From contig JAPYXD010000746.1 of NCBI GenBank assembly GCA_030998225.1, positions 1,674,001 to 1,738,000 of the forward strand: a DNA stretch of 64,000 bases, in the 5' to 3' direction. Each line of letters begins with the position of its first letter. The first letter of the stretch is position 1. Below the pieces are notes generated by a model. The model was not told the DNA's origin and made no database searches. It was given only the letters and a program-made list of their open reading frames with translations. The position numbers and the translations under genes were made by a program. Below are positions 32,063 through 44,096 of the stretch, piece after piece. The DNA comes from Diplolepis rosae (taxonomy: Eukaryota > Arthropoda > Insecta > Hymenoptera > Diplolepididae).

Positions 32063-32872
32063 CTAGTAATAGTTCAATAAATTTTATGTACTCTAAATAA
32101 ATTTTTTCGTAATTGCAGAAAACTTATTCCAAATACAAAAATTGTATCTTTAAATGTACAGGATAATTAATTATAAAAATCTTTCGAATTCGCATTTCAA
32201 GGACTTGTACACACTTTCAAGGCACATCGTTTTTCCTTTTGCAAAAATTTTTAAAACTTCTAATTTTTCAAGTAATTGGGAGAAGTACATTTAAAAAAAA
32301 AATTGTTTTCTCTACTTCCACTCGCGCTAGCTTAACAAATTTTCAGAATTTTACGATTTTATTAATATTGTATTAAGTGTCTACATTTTCTGAAACTATC
32401 TACAGGAGAAAAATTTTAATACTTTAGTAAAGAAAGTTTTCTGAAAAGTTGTAGCTCAATCAGATTAATAGCCAAAACGATACCAATGTTTTAAATCGCA
32501 AACGAACGGTATAGAGGTCAAATTGGAGACGAAAACAAATAATAATAGCAACCTTCTTTTGTTTTCTTCTAAGATATACTTGATTCTCGCTTTATGCGTT
32601 ATTTGAGAAGGCAAGAGTGTGGATTCTTCATATCTTTATCGTAATTTCTTATTGAAAACGGCAAAAGTAAGAATATTATATTATTATTTGGTGATACGTG
32701 AGTGCTCTTACGTACGTTATTGTTTGATGCTTGTGGGTAAGTTTATTTTGTGAAACATAATTTGTGTGCAGATTACAAATTATTCACATTCGCTCAATTT
32801 TATCGACTTTTCATCTTATTAATTCTTTTCAACTAATTCTGTTTTCCTTCGTCGTATAATTTATTTTTCACA
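32063..32872. promoter_or_regulatory. Loop 5' region of element B, putative transposase promoter
   Basis: AT-rich and non-palindromic, between the inner arm edge and the transposase ATG. No open frame. It should contain the promoter and leader of the transposase; I see no diagnostic TATA box or intron. Confidence 0.4.
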
Positions 32873-35041
32873 ATGAGTAATCCGGTTGACCCAAATTCGT
32901 GTGTTTTGAAGGACAGCCAGGTTCAAACGAAGGTTGACCACCGTTTGAACTCTGGTTCAAGCGAATGTCAACCCGCTAGAAAAGTCATGAAAAATGCAAA
33001 AAACTTTCAGTTGGGATGGTTTCAGGAATTTCCGTCGTGGAGAGAGTGGGTGGTTACATTAGCAGATGAAACAAGATTTCATTGCAAAATTTGCAATAAA
33101 ACGTTGCTATGTGGCAAATCGGAAATTGAAAAGCATGAAGCATCTTTATCACACAGAAAGAAGCAAGAGTTTTCAAATAAATTAGAATGTTATGGAGTAG
33201 TAATTGAAAATTCTTCTAATGTAACTGCCAATTCTTACAGTGTTGAACCTTGTGTAGCATGTTCTTCTGCTTCAGAACTCACAAATTCCACGATTCCGGA
33301 AAGTGTTACTTTCAAACAGAAAGTACAAGAAGCAGAGATTAGGATTAGTACATTTTTCGTAGAGCATAATTTACCATTCGCGATTTCATCAGAATTGATA
33401 GGACTTTTCCAAGATATGGAACCTTCGGTTTTAAAAGACGTTAGATTGAGCCACACTAAAATGGTCCTAGTTGTAAATAACGTCGTATGTGCTGCTGAAA
33501 CTGATCGCATGGCAAATATTTTGCGTAAGCAATCATTTTCAGTGTACGAAGACGAAACGACCGACAGGACTCTAGAAAAGTGGCTGTCATTAATGGCTCG
33601 ATATGTGGAGCCAACGACATTTTCTGTCAGGGTGGAATTGCTCCAGTTTATTAATGTAAATGCTTCGGATTGTTCTGCCTCTAAAATTTTTGATGCGTTC
33701 GAAAAAGCATTGTCCGGGCAGAAAATCCCTTTATCTAATATCTGTGCTTTAGCTTGTGATAATGCACAGGTCATGGTCGGCAATAGGTCCTCATTTAAAA
33801 CAAAATTAAAGGAAAAAAGTCCCGGTTTAATTGTTTTCCCGTGTGTCTCGCATTCGTCAGCAATTGTAGCAAAATATGCTTGTGCCACAATCCCAGATGT
33901 AGAGGATTTAATCAAATATTTGCCAGCTTTTCTTAATGCTAGCTCCAAGCGAACGGCTATTTTTCGATTGATTGTTTTGGAATTAGGAAATGACTATCAA
34001 AAAATTCCTAGTCATTCTGAAACTCGCTGGCTTGTCCGCTATCGATGCATAGATATTATAATAAAGAATTGGGAAGTCATTCTTCAGTATCTTATGGTCC
34101 TCGTATCTGAGAAGGTAGAGAAGGCCAAAGACTTGTTAGGAAAAATGCAGAATCCTTTGACACTCGCATATTTCCTATTCTTGAAATTTACTTTGAATAG
34201 GTTCAACGTATACAATGCGAAATTTCAAAGTCGCGAAACAATGGTTCAGGAACTCCAGCCAAACTCGGCTAAATTCTTCGTATGGATTCTTAGCAGTTAT
34301 TTGAAAGAGGGTCTTCTTAAACCGAATTTATTCTTCCAAATCATTAGAAATGTTAACTTTGCAGATCCTAGTTTCCAGCAACAACTTAACAACAAGAAGT
34401 TGCAAATAGTAGAAGTTGATCTATTTCTTCGTAATTGCTTGAAATTTTATGTCACAGCAAGCGAAGAAATTCGCAATCGACTTCCTTTTGATGACATCTT
34501 TTTGTCTTGCGTTGCTGTTTTCCGGCCTCAAGTAGCTTTCTATGCTGATCGAAGCGAAACTTTTCCTAGGGTCTGGAAAGTTTGTCAAGATTTAGGGTCG
34601 TTTGATAGAATAGGTGTACAAAAAGAGTGGGATTCTTTACTCAAAATCAGATAGGAACTCAAAGAAAAGTGGTCGAATTTATCTTTTGACGAAATGTGGT
34701 CTAGTATCGGTTTATCTTCGACGAGTACAGGAGAAAAACTTTTTCCAAATTTGACCTCAGTATTGAATCATGTTCGGAGTCTTCCTTATTCAAATGCTGA
34801 GGCGGAGCGAGGTTTCTCCATGCTCACGGACGCGAAAACTCCCAAAAGAAATCGCTTAGGAAACAGGACGGTCAACTCAATTTGTGTTACTCGATCAGCC
34901 CTAAAGGCGAGAGCTGAAACAGCCAGAACAACGAGCATCACTTCGAAGCATTTGCAATTAATGACCGAAAATCTATATGAGATGGCAGAAAGTGATAGGG
35001 AAAGTGGTTTGTCGCTCTTCGCTCACGAAGGAGAGGATTAA
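32873..35041 (+). pseudogene. hAT transposase with BED-like zinc finger, one in-frame TAG
   Basis: ATG at 32873. A zinc finger spans residues 71-94 (Cys71, Cys74, His88, His94), preceded by aromatic WFQEFPSWREWV, as in BED-type fingers that bind transposon ends. The RNase H-like core shows YEDETTDRTLEKWLSLMARY (residues 225-244), ALACDNAQVMVG (Asp296), CVSHSSAIVAKYA and HSETRWLVRYR (Trp386). The C-terminal hAT dimerisation motif, LPYSNAEAERGFSML, lies at about 34775-34820. The frame is open for 593 codons, meets TAG at 34652-34654, then continues in the same frame for 128 codons to TAA at 35039. A single nonsense change would account for this; readthrough is an untested alternative. It is the only transposase candidate for elements A and B. 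Complete 722-codon length fits the BED-hAT family. Confidence 0.9.
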
Positions 35042-35517
35042 TTCTAATGGCCAAGGCATGGCGTTAATCAATTTCAAACCCCTTTCTTACTCACAAAATA
35101 ATGACATTTTATTTCTTATATCAGAGATACGTTCTTTATTCCATTCTTCGCGTGCCTCGGGTATGTAAATTGTTTAGTTTTAATTATTATTTTGCGAGTA
35201 AGAAAACATACTGAAATTGAGTAATATCACGCTTTGGGCATAAGTGAGAGGCAAGGGGACTCACAATAATCAAGCACCCCAAATCATCCCGAATTAATCA
35301 AACTTCTTCATTATTTGATTTAAAACAAAACATTTTTGTTCGACGTATACTGGCATTTGATAGAGGCAAGCCTGAAGTACGGGCTACATTTGTAGCGTTT
35401 TTTACCACTTTGCTTCATTTGTTTCCTGTTTTTTTTTGCTTGAAAGCAAAAACCCTTTTCGTTTCGTAGGACGTGGACTAGGCCTACAGGGGATACCACG
35501 TAAAAAAAAACGAGCCT
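35042..35517. other. Loop 3' region of element B
   Basis: Noncoding sequence after the transposase. It contains the GTGAGAGGCAAGGGGACTCA / AATCAAGCACCCC motif seen at 28565-28665. The last part (ACGTGGACTAGGCCTACAGG) has no inverted counterpart at 32063, so the loop itself has no visible TIRs. Confidence 0.55.
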
Positions 35518-38500
35518 TAAACTCTACCTCCGTGGTGGTGTGGAAAGGAGTTTTATTTCAGAATATTTGGGATTCTCTAAGAATGAACCAGCTTTTTTAT
35601 TTTAATATTTCAAATGTGTTTTCTTTCTTTTATGTTTAAGGCAAAAACTAGATCTAAAAAAAGCAAAAAAACCTATTTCTCTAATTGCGTCCAAGATTAG
35701 AGCCGAATCTATGCAACCGATTGTTAAAGGTTTTAAAAGTTTTCGCTTTAATTTAAAAAGCAAGTCTTCATAGTATTTTACTAAGTAATGAAAGTATGTC
35801 TACAATTGTTTTCTTGAATCCTACCCAAAGGTCAAACATGGTGCAAAAATGTCGTAAAATAAGAAAAATGTCTGAGTACTTTGAAGAAGTTTTTCTAAAT
35901 CGATATGTATCATATTCCAATAATATTTAGGAATATTTATTAACATATTCATCTTCTAAATTTGTTTGATTAATGTACAGAGTACACTTTATATTTGAAA
36001 TTTGTATACACTCTAAATCTGAATCAGTCAAATTTTCACTGATTGAATCAGTGATTTGCCTTTTCACTGAATCATCAGTGCAAACAATATTTTTCACTGT
36101 TAAATCAGTTACTTTTCACTGAAGTAATCAGTGAAATTTGACTGTTTCACAGTAACCTGTTTTTAGTTATTTAAATCAGTCAAATTTCACTGATAATCAG
36201 TAGATTTTGACTGATTCATATTTGAAATTTGTACAGTTTTTAAAGAAATCCGAAACTTTTTGAATTTAATAGTTTATTTATAAAATTTGAGAATGTTGTA
36301 GTTGATATTTCTATATAGAGCTTTAAGCATTTATGGACATAAAATTTCATTTAAAGTTTCTTCTATCGGTATTCAAAACTTTCAACAATTTTGCAAGATC
36401 AGTCAAATGCAAAATTTGACAGAGTATTTAATCAAAATATTTACATTTATTTTTTAAATATTTTGAAAATAATTCGACTAAAATAATGATTAATAAGATT
36501 TTGTAACATTGTGGGAATATTGGAACGCTACAAGATTAAATTTTGAGTACAATTTTCAATTAATGAATGTTTAAAGAATTGAGTGAAAGCATCAATCAAA
36601 AAATATTTTTACTTTATAAATTTGATTAAGTGCAGTAATAAGAAAATTTTGACTTTCTATAAAGCATTTCATTTATCTGATTAAAAGTCTGTGCATACGT
36701 CACTAAAACGTAAGATTAAAAAACTTTAAACTGCTTTTACCATCAATCTATGAATGTGGATTTTAAACCGTAATTTAATGTGTCTTATTTTTTTTTTTGA
36801 TAAAATATTTTTAACATAATTTTTTGCTTAAAGTAGCCGATTTACTCGATTAAAAATTGGTCAACTTGTATATTTCAAAATTCTGTAATAAAAGTATTTT
36901 CATATTATGTTTTTGTATCCTATGCGTAGAATTTTAATTTTAAATTTGAGATTTCTCACAAAGAAGAAAGATTGTCTTATTAAAGCAGTTTATTCCCAGA
37001 AATTAAAAATCATTTACTTAATATTTCGATTCCAAACATTGAATATTTATTGACTTTGAATAAAACAGAAAAAACTTTTTTATGAAGTTTTAAAATCTTT
37101 TTACAATGTTACGAATTGGGCCGAATTTAGAATTACGAAATCTTTCATTAGAAAAAGAAAAAGTCACTCACATGAAATAAACTTCTGTAAGAATTATCAA
37201 GATTGAAGAGATGTTAAAATATTTGAAAAATAATGCAATTGTAAAATTGCAATTTATATCAATATTTGACAAATTTTTAGCTTTCTCAATCAAAGCATTA
37301 TCCGGAAATTTTTAGTTCCTATAAAAAGATGGAATATTTATCAATTTCTTGAATGTTCATACATTAAAAAAATATCGAATTAGAGAATTATATGCAAAGT
37401 ATTTTCCATTAAGAAGACATAAACATGACATAATTAGTTTTATATCTACATTTTCAGCTTACTTTTTTGTGGCTTAAGCACACATTTTGAATTCGAAATA
37501 CAAAAATGCTCTACAGAGTTGAAGTATTTCCTGAATCAATTATTATTGATCCTGAATTCTATTGGAAAATTTGTTGTTTACTGTTCAAATCTTACTACGA
37601 TTTCAGACGGACGGACAAATTAAGAACTACAAAATATTTCATCCAAAAGATTGCACTCCTCCATAAAATCTTATCAAATTGTAACAAGATTTGAACACTT
37701 CGAACGAACATTTTTATGTAAAATTTAAAGTTGATTGATATTTATATGTTAATATGGAAATACCAATAAACACATATTTTAGTTTTTTAATTTATCTACT
37801 GCTATTAGACAATTTTCCATTTCCGTAGAGATTTTAAGTTTTGGAATGAAAAGTTTGTGCTTGGGCTACAAAAATGTGAGATGAAAATATTTCTAACATA
37901 TAACTGAAAATATAAATTATGAACTTGAATTTTATGTTCATTTTATCTTGATTGAAAATATTGTTCTAATTGAAAAATTGTTAAATGTACAAAATTAGTA
38001 AGAAGTATATAAATTTGAATGGAAAATTATATATTGATTCAAATTTTATACATTTATTGTCACTAAATTTCACTGAAAGTTTATTTTTGAAGTGTTGAAA
38101 TCCTCATGAAATTTTCCAAGATCATACTGATGTTTATTTCATGCAGACTTTCTTCAAGAAATTGAAGAAAAGTGTTATTTCTTGAACTATATACTTCGTA
38201 AATTCAAATTCGTCGTCTGCTTCGCGCCACTTTTGCACGTACTCGAGAAAAATACAATTCTTAATTTCGACTCGATAAACGAAAGCGTGAAATCTAAAAA
38301 TAACTTGAAAACTCAAGCATTGTAACGAAGTCCGTCTTCGTGCACCTTCGGCTTTACACGAAGCTGGTGACCGCAGCGTGTTGCAGAGCCGACACACTGA
38401 CACGCCACGTTTGCATGTGTTTCTCCCAGATGGGAACGTGGTGGGGGCCGAAAAATCCCACGTTCTGGAGACACTGATTGGAGGTTATTTGAAATAAACA

Positions 38501-38733
38501 AAGTTTTCAAAAGGTCAGTGCAATTCCTGAAATATTTTTCAACGGGGACTTCAATAGTGACCTTCATTTTGACCTTGAGATTGGCCTTCATGACTTTTTG
38601 AAGGTCAAATTTTTGTTTTTCAACGTGAACCCCCTTTTTCCACATCTGCAATCGATAGAGCGAAAAATACTACGTTCAAGTACGTACCCAATTCAAAGGT
38701 CAATCGTAACGTTCCAGGTCAGTTAAAGGTTTT
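35518..38733 (-). repeat. Right arm of the element B palindrome, including flank
   Basis: Mirror of 28848-32062. It breaks at AGTTAAAGGTTTT (38733) with no direct repeat or terminal motif, so the palindrome edge is not a transposon end. Confidence 0.88.
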
Positions 38734-39106
38734 CTGACACATATTTGTTAAAATAGAATAAATTTGATAAAATCACGAAAGGATTTGACCTTGAGGCTAA
38801 CTTGAGAGATTAAATAATCATTTTATTTTATTTGAAATTTTATACACATATCTTGTTAAAATAAAATAATTTTATCAAATTTCCTTATTCCTTGCTATTT
38901 TGTACAAACTGTGCTAAAATAAAATAAATTCTGTCGAGTCACGCAGGAATTTGACCTTGAGGCTCACCTAAGTGATCAAAAGACTTATTTTATTTGAAAT
39001 TTTATTATCTGGATTTCTGAAAGTACAAGGATTACATAGGATTTTGTGCTTGAGTCACGCCTGTCTAATCTCGTACTTCTCTAATTCTAAATTGTTGACT
39101 AAGTTT
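38734..39106. repeat. Two-copy tandem unit around GGATTTGACCTTGAGGCT
   Basis: A unit of about 180-200 bp, with GTTAAAATA-AATAAATTTGAT, TTTGACCTTGAGGCTAAC and TTATTTTATTTGAAATTTTA, occurs near 38740-38860 and again at 38880-39010. No gene. Confidence 0.6.
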
Positions 39107-42100
39107 TAATGCGAGTTGAAAGGAGAAAAAAGCAGCAGTCAAGTTAAGAAAAATATTGCACTTGCAAAATTTGTGGCACAAAATCAAACTGGTCCCCTTA
39201 AACCAAAACGAACAGTTACTGTGAATGAAAAGGTAACTAAAGATAAGTTTGAAAATATTTCTAACAATCAAAACAAATATCAGTTTTCAATTAGATAATA
39301 TTTCTCCAGAGAAAACCTTAACGTTTGAACAATTCGAAACTGCCGGAACAAGCAATTTATCTCATTCGAGTCATTGGGTTAATTTAAATTCAAAAACTAA
39401 TTCAAGTATTATTTGTGAATCAATTGATCAAGACGAAACATTAAAAAACGAAACTACTTAAGGTAAAAGCACCAATAGCCGAACGTCTAAGGAAATGTCA
39501 TTCAATTTTTTGTATTAATCGTTCTAAATATGATGCGGAATCAAGAATTGCCGCGATTATTTTAAAGTATGTGTCCTCCCTACTATAACAAAAAGTCCAG
39601 AGTTGTGTTAAATCTGAATAATCCATTTTAATAATTCTTTTCATTAAATAATGCTCTGGAGCCAATTGCCGGACGGGTAAAGTGAATTGATCCAATAGCC
39701 GGACAGCGCTGCACCAATACTCGGACAAGAGAATATTATAATTTGATATGGATTTAATATTTTTTAAGCATAAGAAACACTCGGAAATATTTACGGAAAC
39801 ATTTTTTAGGTCTGCGCTTATAAAAAAAAACTATTGAAAAGATTTTACAAATAGAATATATTATATTTAGAGCTTGCAGCACCAATTGTCAATTGATTTT
39901 GCCTTATATCCTCAATCGCATTAATAATATCCGCTTTGGTATAAAGCTTTTTAATCTTTTTTTCTGATACTTTTTCCATGATCTATAATAAAGACACCAA
40001 ATACATAAAACCCAGAAAATACATATGTTAAAATGAAAATAATCCATAATTCAAACATTATTTCTTTAAAAAATTATTCATTATCAATCATACTTTATCA
40101 TTATTACTAAAAATTATCATTCAAAAAGATCAAAAAGTGGGGAAATTTCACTCTGAAATCCATATTTTCATTGTTCTCAATGTAAAATCAACAAGAAAAT
40201 AAACGTCAAATGTCAATTGAGGTTGGATTTCATACTTGACTAATTAAAATATGTTTAAAGTAATTTACCTAATATTTTATCAGATAGATATCTTCTATGA
40301 ATTGAAAACAATCAAATACTTACCACATTTCTCGAAAATATCAACAGCACTTTTTAAAATTGGCATTCGTTTTTGTAATAACCTTTTCATCCGGTGACTA
40401 GAGCGAAAACAAAATAAGTGCAATGTAACTCCGGACACGCGTTCGGTTATTAGGCAAAACGAATATTCATTGACCTAATGACCTGATTTAGAATATTAAA
40501 TTAAAGTAAAATTTTTTTTAATTTTGAAAAATATTATGATGTAGATAAAGCATTTGACTTCAGTGTAACACGTATTAAAATGAAAAATGACGTTAAATGT
40601 AAATGTTATTTGCTTAACAAAGACAACGTGTCAGTTAGTTTATAGAGCAGATTTCGCTACATTTCGACCAGCCTTGTGCTTCAGTAGAGAAATTTTTTTT
40701 CTTGGCGAAGTTTTAATTTCTAATTCAACAAATTTTTCACTTTTTTAAATTGTACGTTTCGAGGTTTATATACGGTACACCAAAATACCGATAAGTGATT
40801 CGTAAATCTCTAATTTTGAGAAAAATGCATGGCTCTGTCCAGCTATTGGGTACCGTCCGGCTATTGGTGCTTTTACCTTATATTGACAACGAAGATATAA
40901 GTTTACTTAGTTCAACGATAATTCCAAAAAACACAGTTAAAGAAAGAACTAAAATAAATTTATCAGAAAATTCTCTTAAACGCCAAACAATTTTAAGTAA
41001 TCACGATAGCGACGATAGTAGTACCGACAACGAACAAATGGAACAAATTGTTAGCAACAATCCTGCAGAAAACGTTAATCCAAAACAACGAAATGGTCCT
41101 ACCTAATAATCAACAAGTATCCTTACGCGACGCGTTAGAAGTAGTACCCTTATTTGATGGAAGTAACATTCCATTATCACATTTTATTGAAGGATGTTAT
41201 GAAGCAAAGGCAATGCTGCCAACACCCGTAGCTCAAGAAAATTTAGGACGATTATTGAGAAGTAAATTATCAGGAGAAGCGAGAAAATGTATCTTTGGAT
41301 CGACTTACAATAATATCGAAGAATTAATTAAAAAACTCAAAAGAGTATAGGCCCCAGCAAAAAGTGTGTATCAGTTGCAAGGAGAATTAGGGAATACCTA
41401 TATGTGGGAAAAAGAGAACGTACTTTGCTATGCAGCTAGAATTAAGGAGATTGCTGACAGAATCGAAGAAGCTCATAGACTCAACAATAATGGACAAGTA
41501 GATAATACCTTCAAACAGAACCTTTTTCTACTTCTGAAGACGAAGTAATTGATATGGAACCTGAAGATGAAGAGAGCTCTGAAAGCTCTTGTATTGAAGA
41601 AATTTTTGAAAATGAAAATATCGAAGACACTTTTAATGAACGAAATTCTGAATTAAACAAAAATAGACAAATAATACCAGGGGAAATCTCGAAAATGATA
41701 ATAATTCAGAATTCGAAGAAAACCGTCCACCCCCAGAGCCCCCTCCAACCAAATCAAAATCTACCAGGCAAATTTTAATGAATAAAAATATCGTTGAATG
41801 TCGCGATCAATTAACGATGCGAAAAGATAATTATGTATATTTTATTACAACAAATGGAAATCCTCGAGATAATGGATCAAAAAGTCTAGAAAAACGTGGA
41901 ACTTTACCAAAATTTAAAAACTCACAAAAGGGAACAGCGAAAGAAATAAAAAAAGGAAACTTTTGTCATTCTGCTCTTTCGATTGAAGAAGAAACAAAAG
42001 ACAATTTATCTGAAACCTTAAATAATATAAAATCCTCAATTTACTCATTACATGAATTATCTCAAAAATTGAATCTACGATCAATTAGTATTTCAAAGAC

Positions 42101-42295
42101 TTCAAAAACCAACAATATAGCTTGGGAAGAAATAAAATTAATATTTAATTTAGTTTTTGCAACTTCACTTACAAAAATAATAGTTTGTAAAGATCACAAT
42201 TAATTGAAGAAGCACACTCCTCAGTATTGAGAGGCCATAAAGGTGTCACAAAGACCTATAATCGCCTAGTGCGCGTAGTGTCAAAATTTAGGTAT
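39107..42295 (+). pseudogene. Collapsed Ty3/Gypsy retrotransposon (+)
   Basis: A Gag-like frame runs 39116-39458, is interrupted by a 1.4-kb insertion (39461-40878), resumes in phase at 40881, shifts near 41095 and has a TAG at 41348. Its core (VVPLFDGSNIPLSHFIEGCY, LLRSKLSGEARKCIFGS) is typical of insect Gypsy Gag proteins. After about 41550 it jumps to an acidic linker and then to pol sequence lying between RNase H and integrase (RKDNYVYFITTNG, 41778-42203). It then enters the zinc-binding start of integrase (EEAHSSVLRGHKGVTKTYNR, about 42204-42270). Protease, reverse transcriptase, RNase H and the integrase core are deleted. No env or clear LTR is found. It is dead, with several frameshifts. 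Confidence 0.8.
39461..40878. mobile_element. 1.4-kb TA-flanked element inserted in the Gypsy gag
   Basis: Ends AGGTAAAAGCACCAATAGCC and its reverse complement form an inverted repeat of about 24 bp, with TA at 39459-39460 and 40879-40880, as for Tc1/mariner/pogo-type elements. Removing it with one TA restores a continuous gag frame. The terminal motif CCAATAGCCGGAC recurs just inside both ends (39658-39722 and 40838-40867). No transposase is encoded, so it is nonautonomous. Confidence 0.9.
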
Positions 42296-44096
42296 GTCAG
42301 TTTTATATTGCAGATAGTACTACGTACTATCTATCATTTTTTCTTGATAGTCAGGGAGACCATAATTTTATAGTCTGTTTGAATATCGGCAGAATGTCAG
42401 GTTTACATTCTGAAATAGTTAACCTGTCAACAATGTCAACACTTACACTCCGAGATAATCGAGCTAACGCTCCTGAGATACTCAGGTTTACATTCCAGGA
42501 TTCTCATACACTCTGGGAAAGTCAAGCTGAACATCTAATTTTCACACTTCACAGATAGTACTTTACACCATGTAGAATGTTATCCCATAGTTAAAACTCC
42601 AATATAATCAGTTTGACAATCCAGATGTTCAATTTGACACTTCATTTTTTTCCGTGTACTGATCTGTTATTACCTTGAAGCTACACTGAGAAAAACAAAC
42701 ATGACTCAGTAGCGTCCGGACAGGAGTGGTTCATGTCCGAAGACGAAAATTGAAAATAGACATCACTGGGTCCTCGCTAGACATGAACCACTCACGTCCA
42801 AAGCGTACACACTAATGTCGTAGACATTAATAACGCGCACAGAACTCAGCCCTGTCTAGACAGTAGTCAGTCATGTCCAGCATCGGAACGACAACGCGCT
42901 AAACATTACTGTATATTGTGTCAATGCTTGAATGTGGAATTTTTCGTCGATTGTGTCTATTAATGATTAGCAGCAAAAATTTTCAAATATGAAGTAAACA
43001 ATTACACTAAATTTACCCGGTAAGAAGAAAAGAATTCAGAAAAATTCGGAATCTGAATTCCCATTAATACGCGAATTTTCCTCAATCTAAAGTTCCACGA
43101 ACGAGTAGAAAAAAAAGCAAAATCTATTCCTTTTAATCGACTTAGAAAAATGTAATGGTAGCGTATTAAGAGGAATTAAAAAGTGGAAATATACAAAGCA
43201 GAGACTAGAAGGGAATAGAATAATGTCACTTTGAAGACGCAACTGAGAATTAAATTAAGTGAATTTTTTAAAATCAATAAATATTGTATTAAATTTATAA
43301 GTTAGAGGTAAAAAAAAGAATTTGGGTAAATTATATCAAAACTTTTTTATTCATTTATTGAAAAGAGACATATTTTGACCGATTTCATATGAAAACTGTC
43401 TTGGAACACATCTAAATGATATCACAAATAACGAAAATAATGTAAGTAACGAAAAATGAATCTGTTTATCATTAATCCGTTACGAAAACAATAAAAAATA
43501 TCTGAAGAATGATGAAAAGAAGTGGTTCTACTTTCCACAACCTTAATTTCTTATCCTATGACAATTGAAATTCCATGTATTTGATATGAAAATCAATTGA
43601 TTCTTAATTCATAAGTGCAAATCTATACTCATTTGTAAATATCAACATTTCAATTGAACATTCAATTGATTATAATCAATAAATCTCTTAACACAAGAAA
43701 TAATATTTTTAATAAACTGAAAGAAATTTTATTTTTAATAAATGAAGGAAAATTTCCCGAGTTAAACAATGAATAAACGAAAAATTATTCATAAATTATC
43801 TATTCATTATTAGAATTTATTATATAAAGACTATCAATATCAACAGATCATCAGATCAAGATGATTATTAATTTTCTGCGTTGATTGCCATGAAAATATA
43901 TTTGGCAGTTAAATGGAAATATCTGTTTGAAATATTATGGAAATACAGACATTTTAGCTCTAAATCAACTGCTAGGAAGATACAAAAATGAAAGAAATGA
44001 AATTATTATACAAAACAAATTGCATGTCGTAATTCAAAACTCAATATTATTTTTGTGAGGGAAAAATGTAGAATATTTAAAACAAAAAATTCAGGT
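42296..44096. other. Unassigned region between two Gypsy relics
   Basis: No gene supported. 42296-42650 has short repeated phrases (CAGGTTTACATTC, GATAGTACT) and could be a decayed LTR. Near 42727-42800 GAGTGGTTCATGTCC faces GACATGAACCACTC as a small inverted repeat, close to an ACACTGAGAAAAAC end at 42667. The rest is AT-rich spacer. Confidence 0.45.

Larger units (their letters stand above)
29105..38476. mobile_element. Element B: 9.4-kb palindromic hAT element with transposase in the loop
   Basis: Starts CAGTGTCTCCAGAACGTGGG and ends with its reverse complement. The arms, 29105-32062 and 35518-38476, are nearly perfect mirror images; observed differences include T/A in the Cys-rich 89-codon frame (29178/38403) and a G/A difference near 29801/37782. 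Outer sequence is homologous to element A (GTGGCGCGAAGCAGACGAC). The loop, 32063-35517, carries a hAT transposase gene. There is no direct target duplication: the bases outside (CCTCCAAT and ATTGGAGG) are inverted copies, and the palindrome extends about 257 bp outward on each side to 28848 and 38733. CAGTG termini and transposase class agree on hAT. Confidence 0.85.

Noticed and set aside
33235..33948. 237-codon minus-strand frame opposite the hAT transposase
   Set aside because: Shadow of a long coding frame on the plus strand; no recognisable motif.
28848..38733. Maverick/Polinton or virus-derived element, suggested by kilobase inverted repeats
   Set aside because: No DNA polymerase B, integrase, ATPase or capsid frame; the only gene is a hAT transposase and the ends are CAGTG.
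28848..38733. Palindrome as a pure assembly or read-folding artefact
   Set aside because: The arms differ at several scattered positions and flank a unique 3.45-kb loop, so they look independent; still listed as a check.
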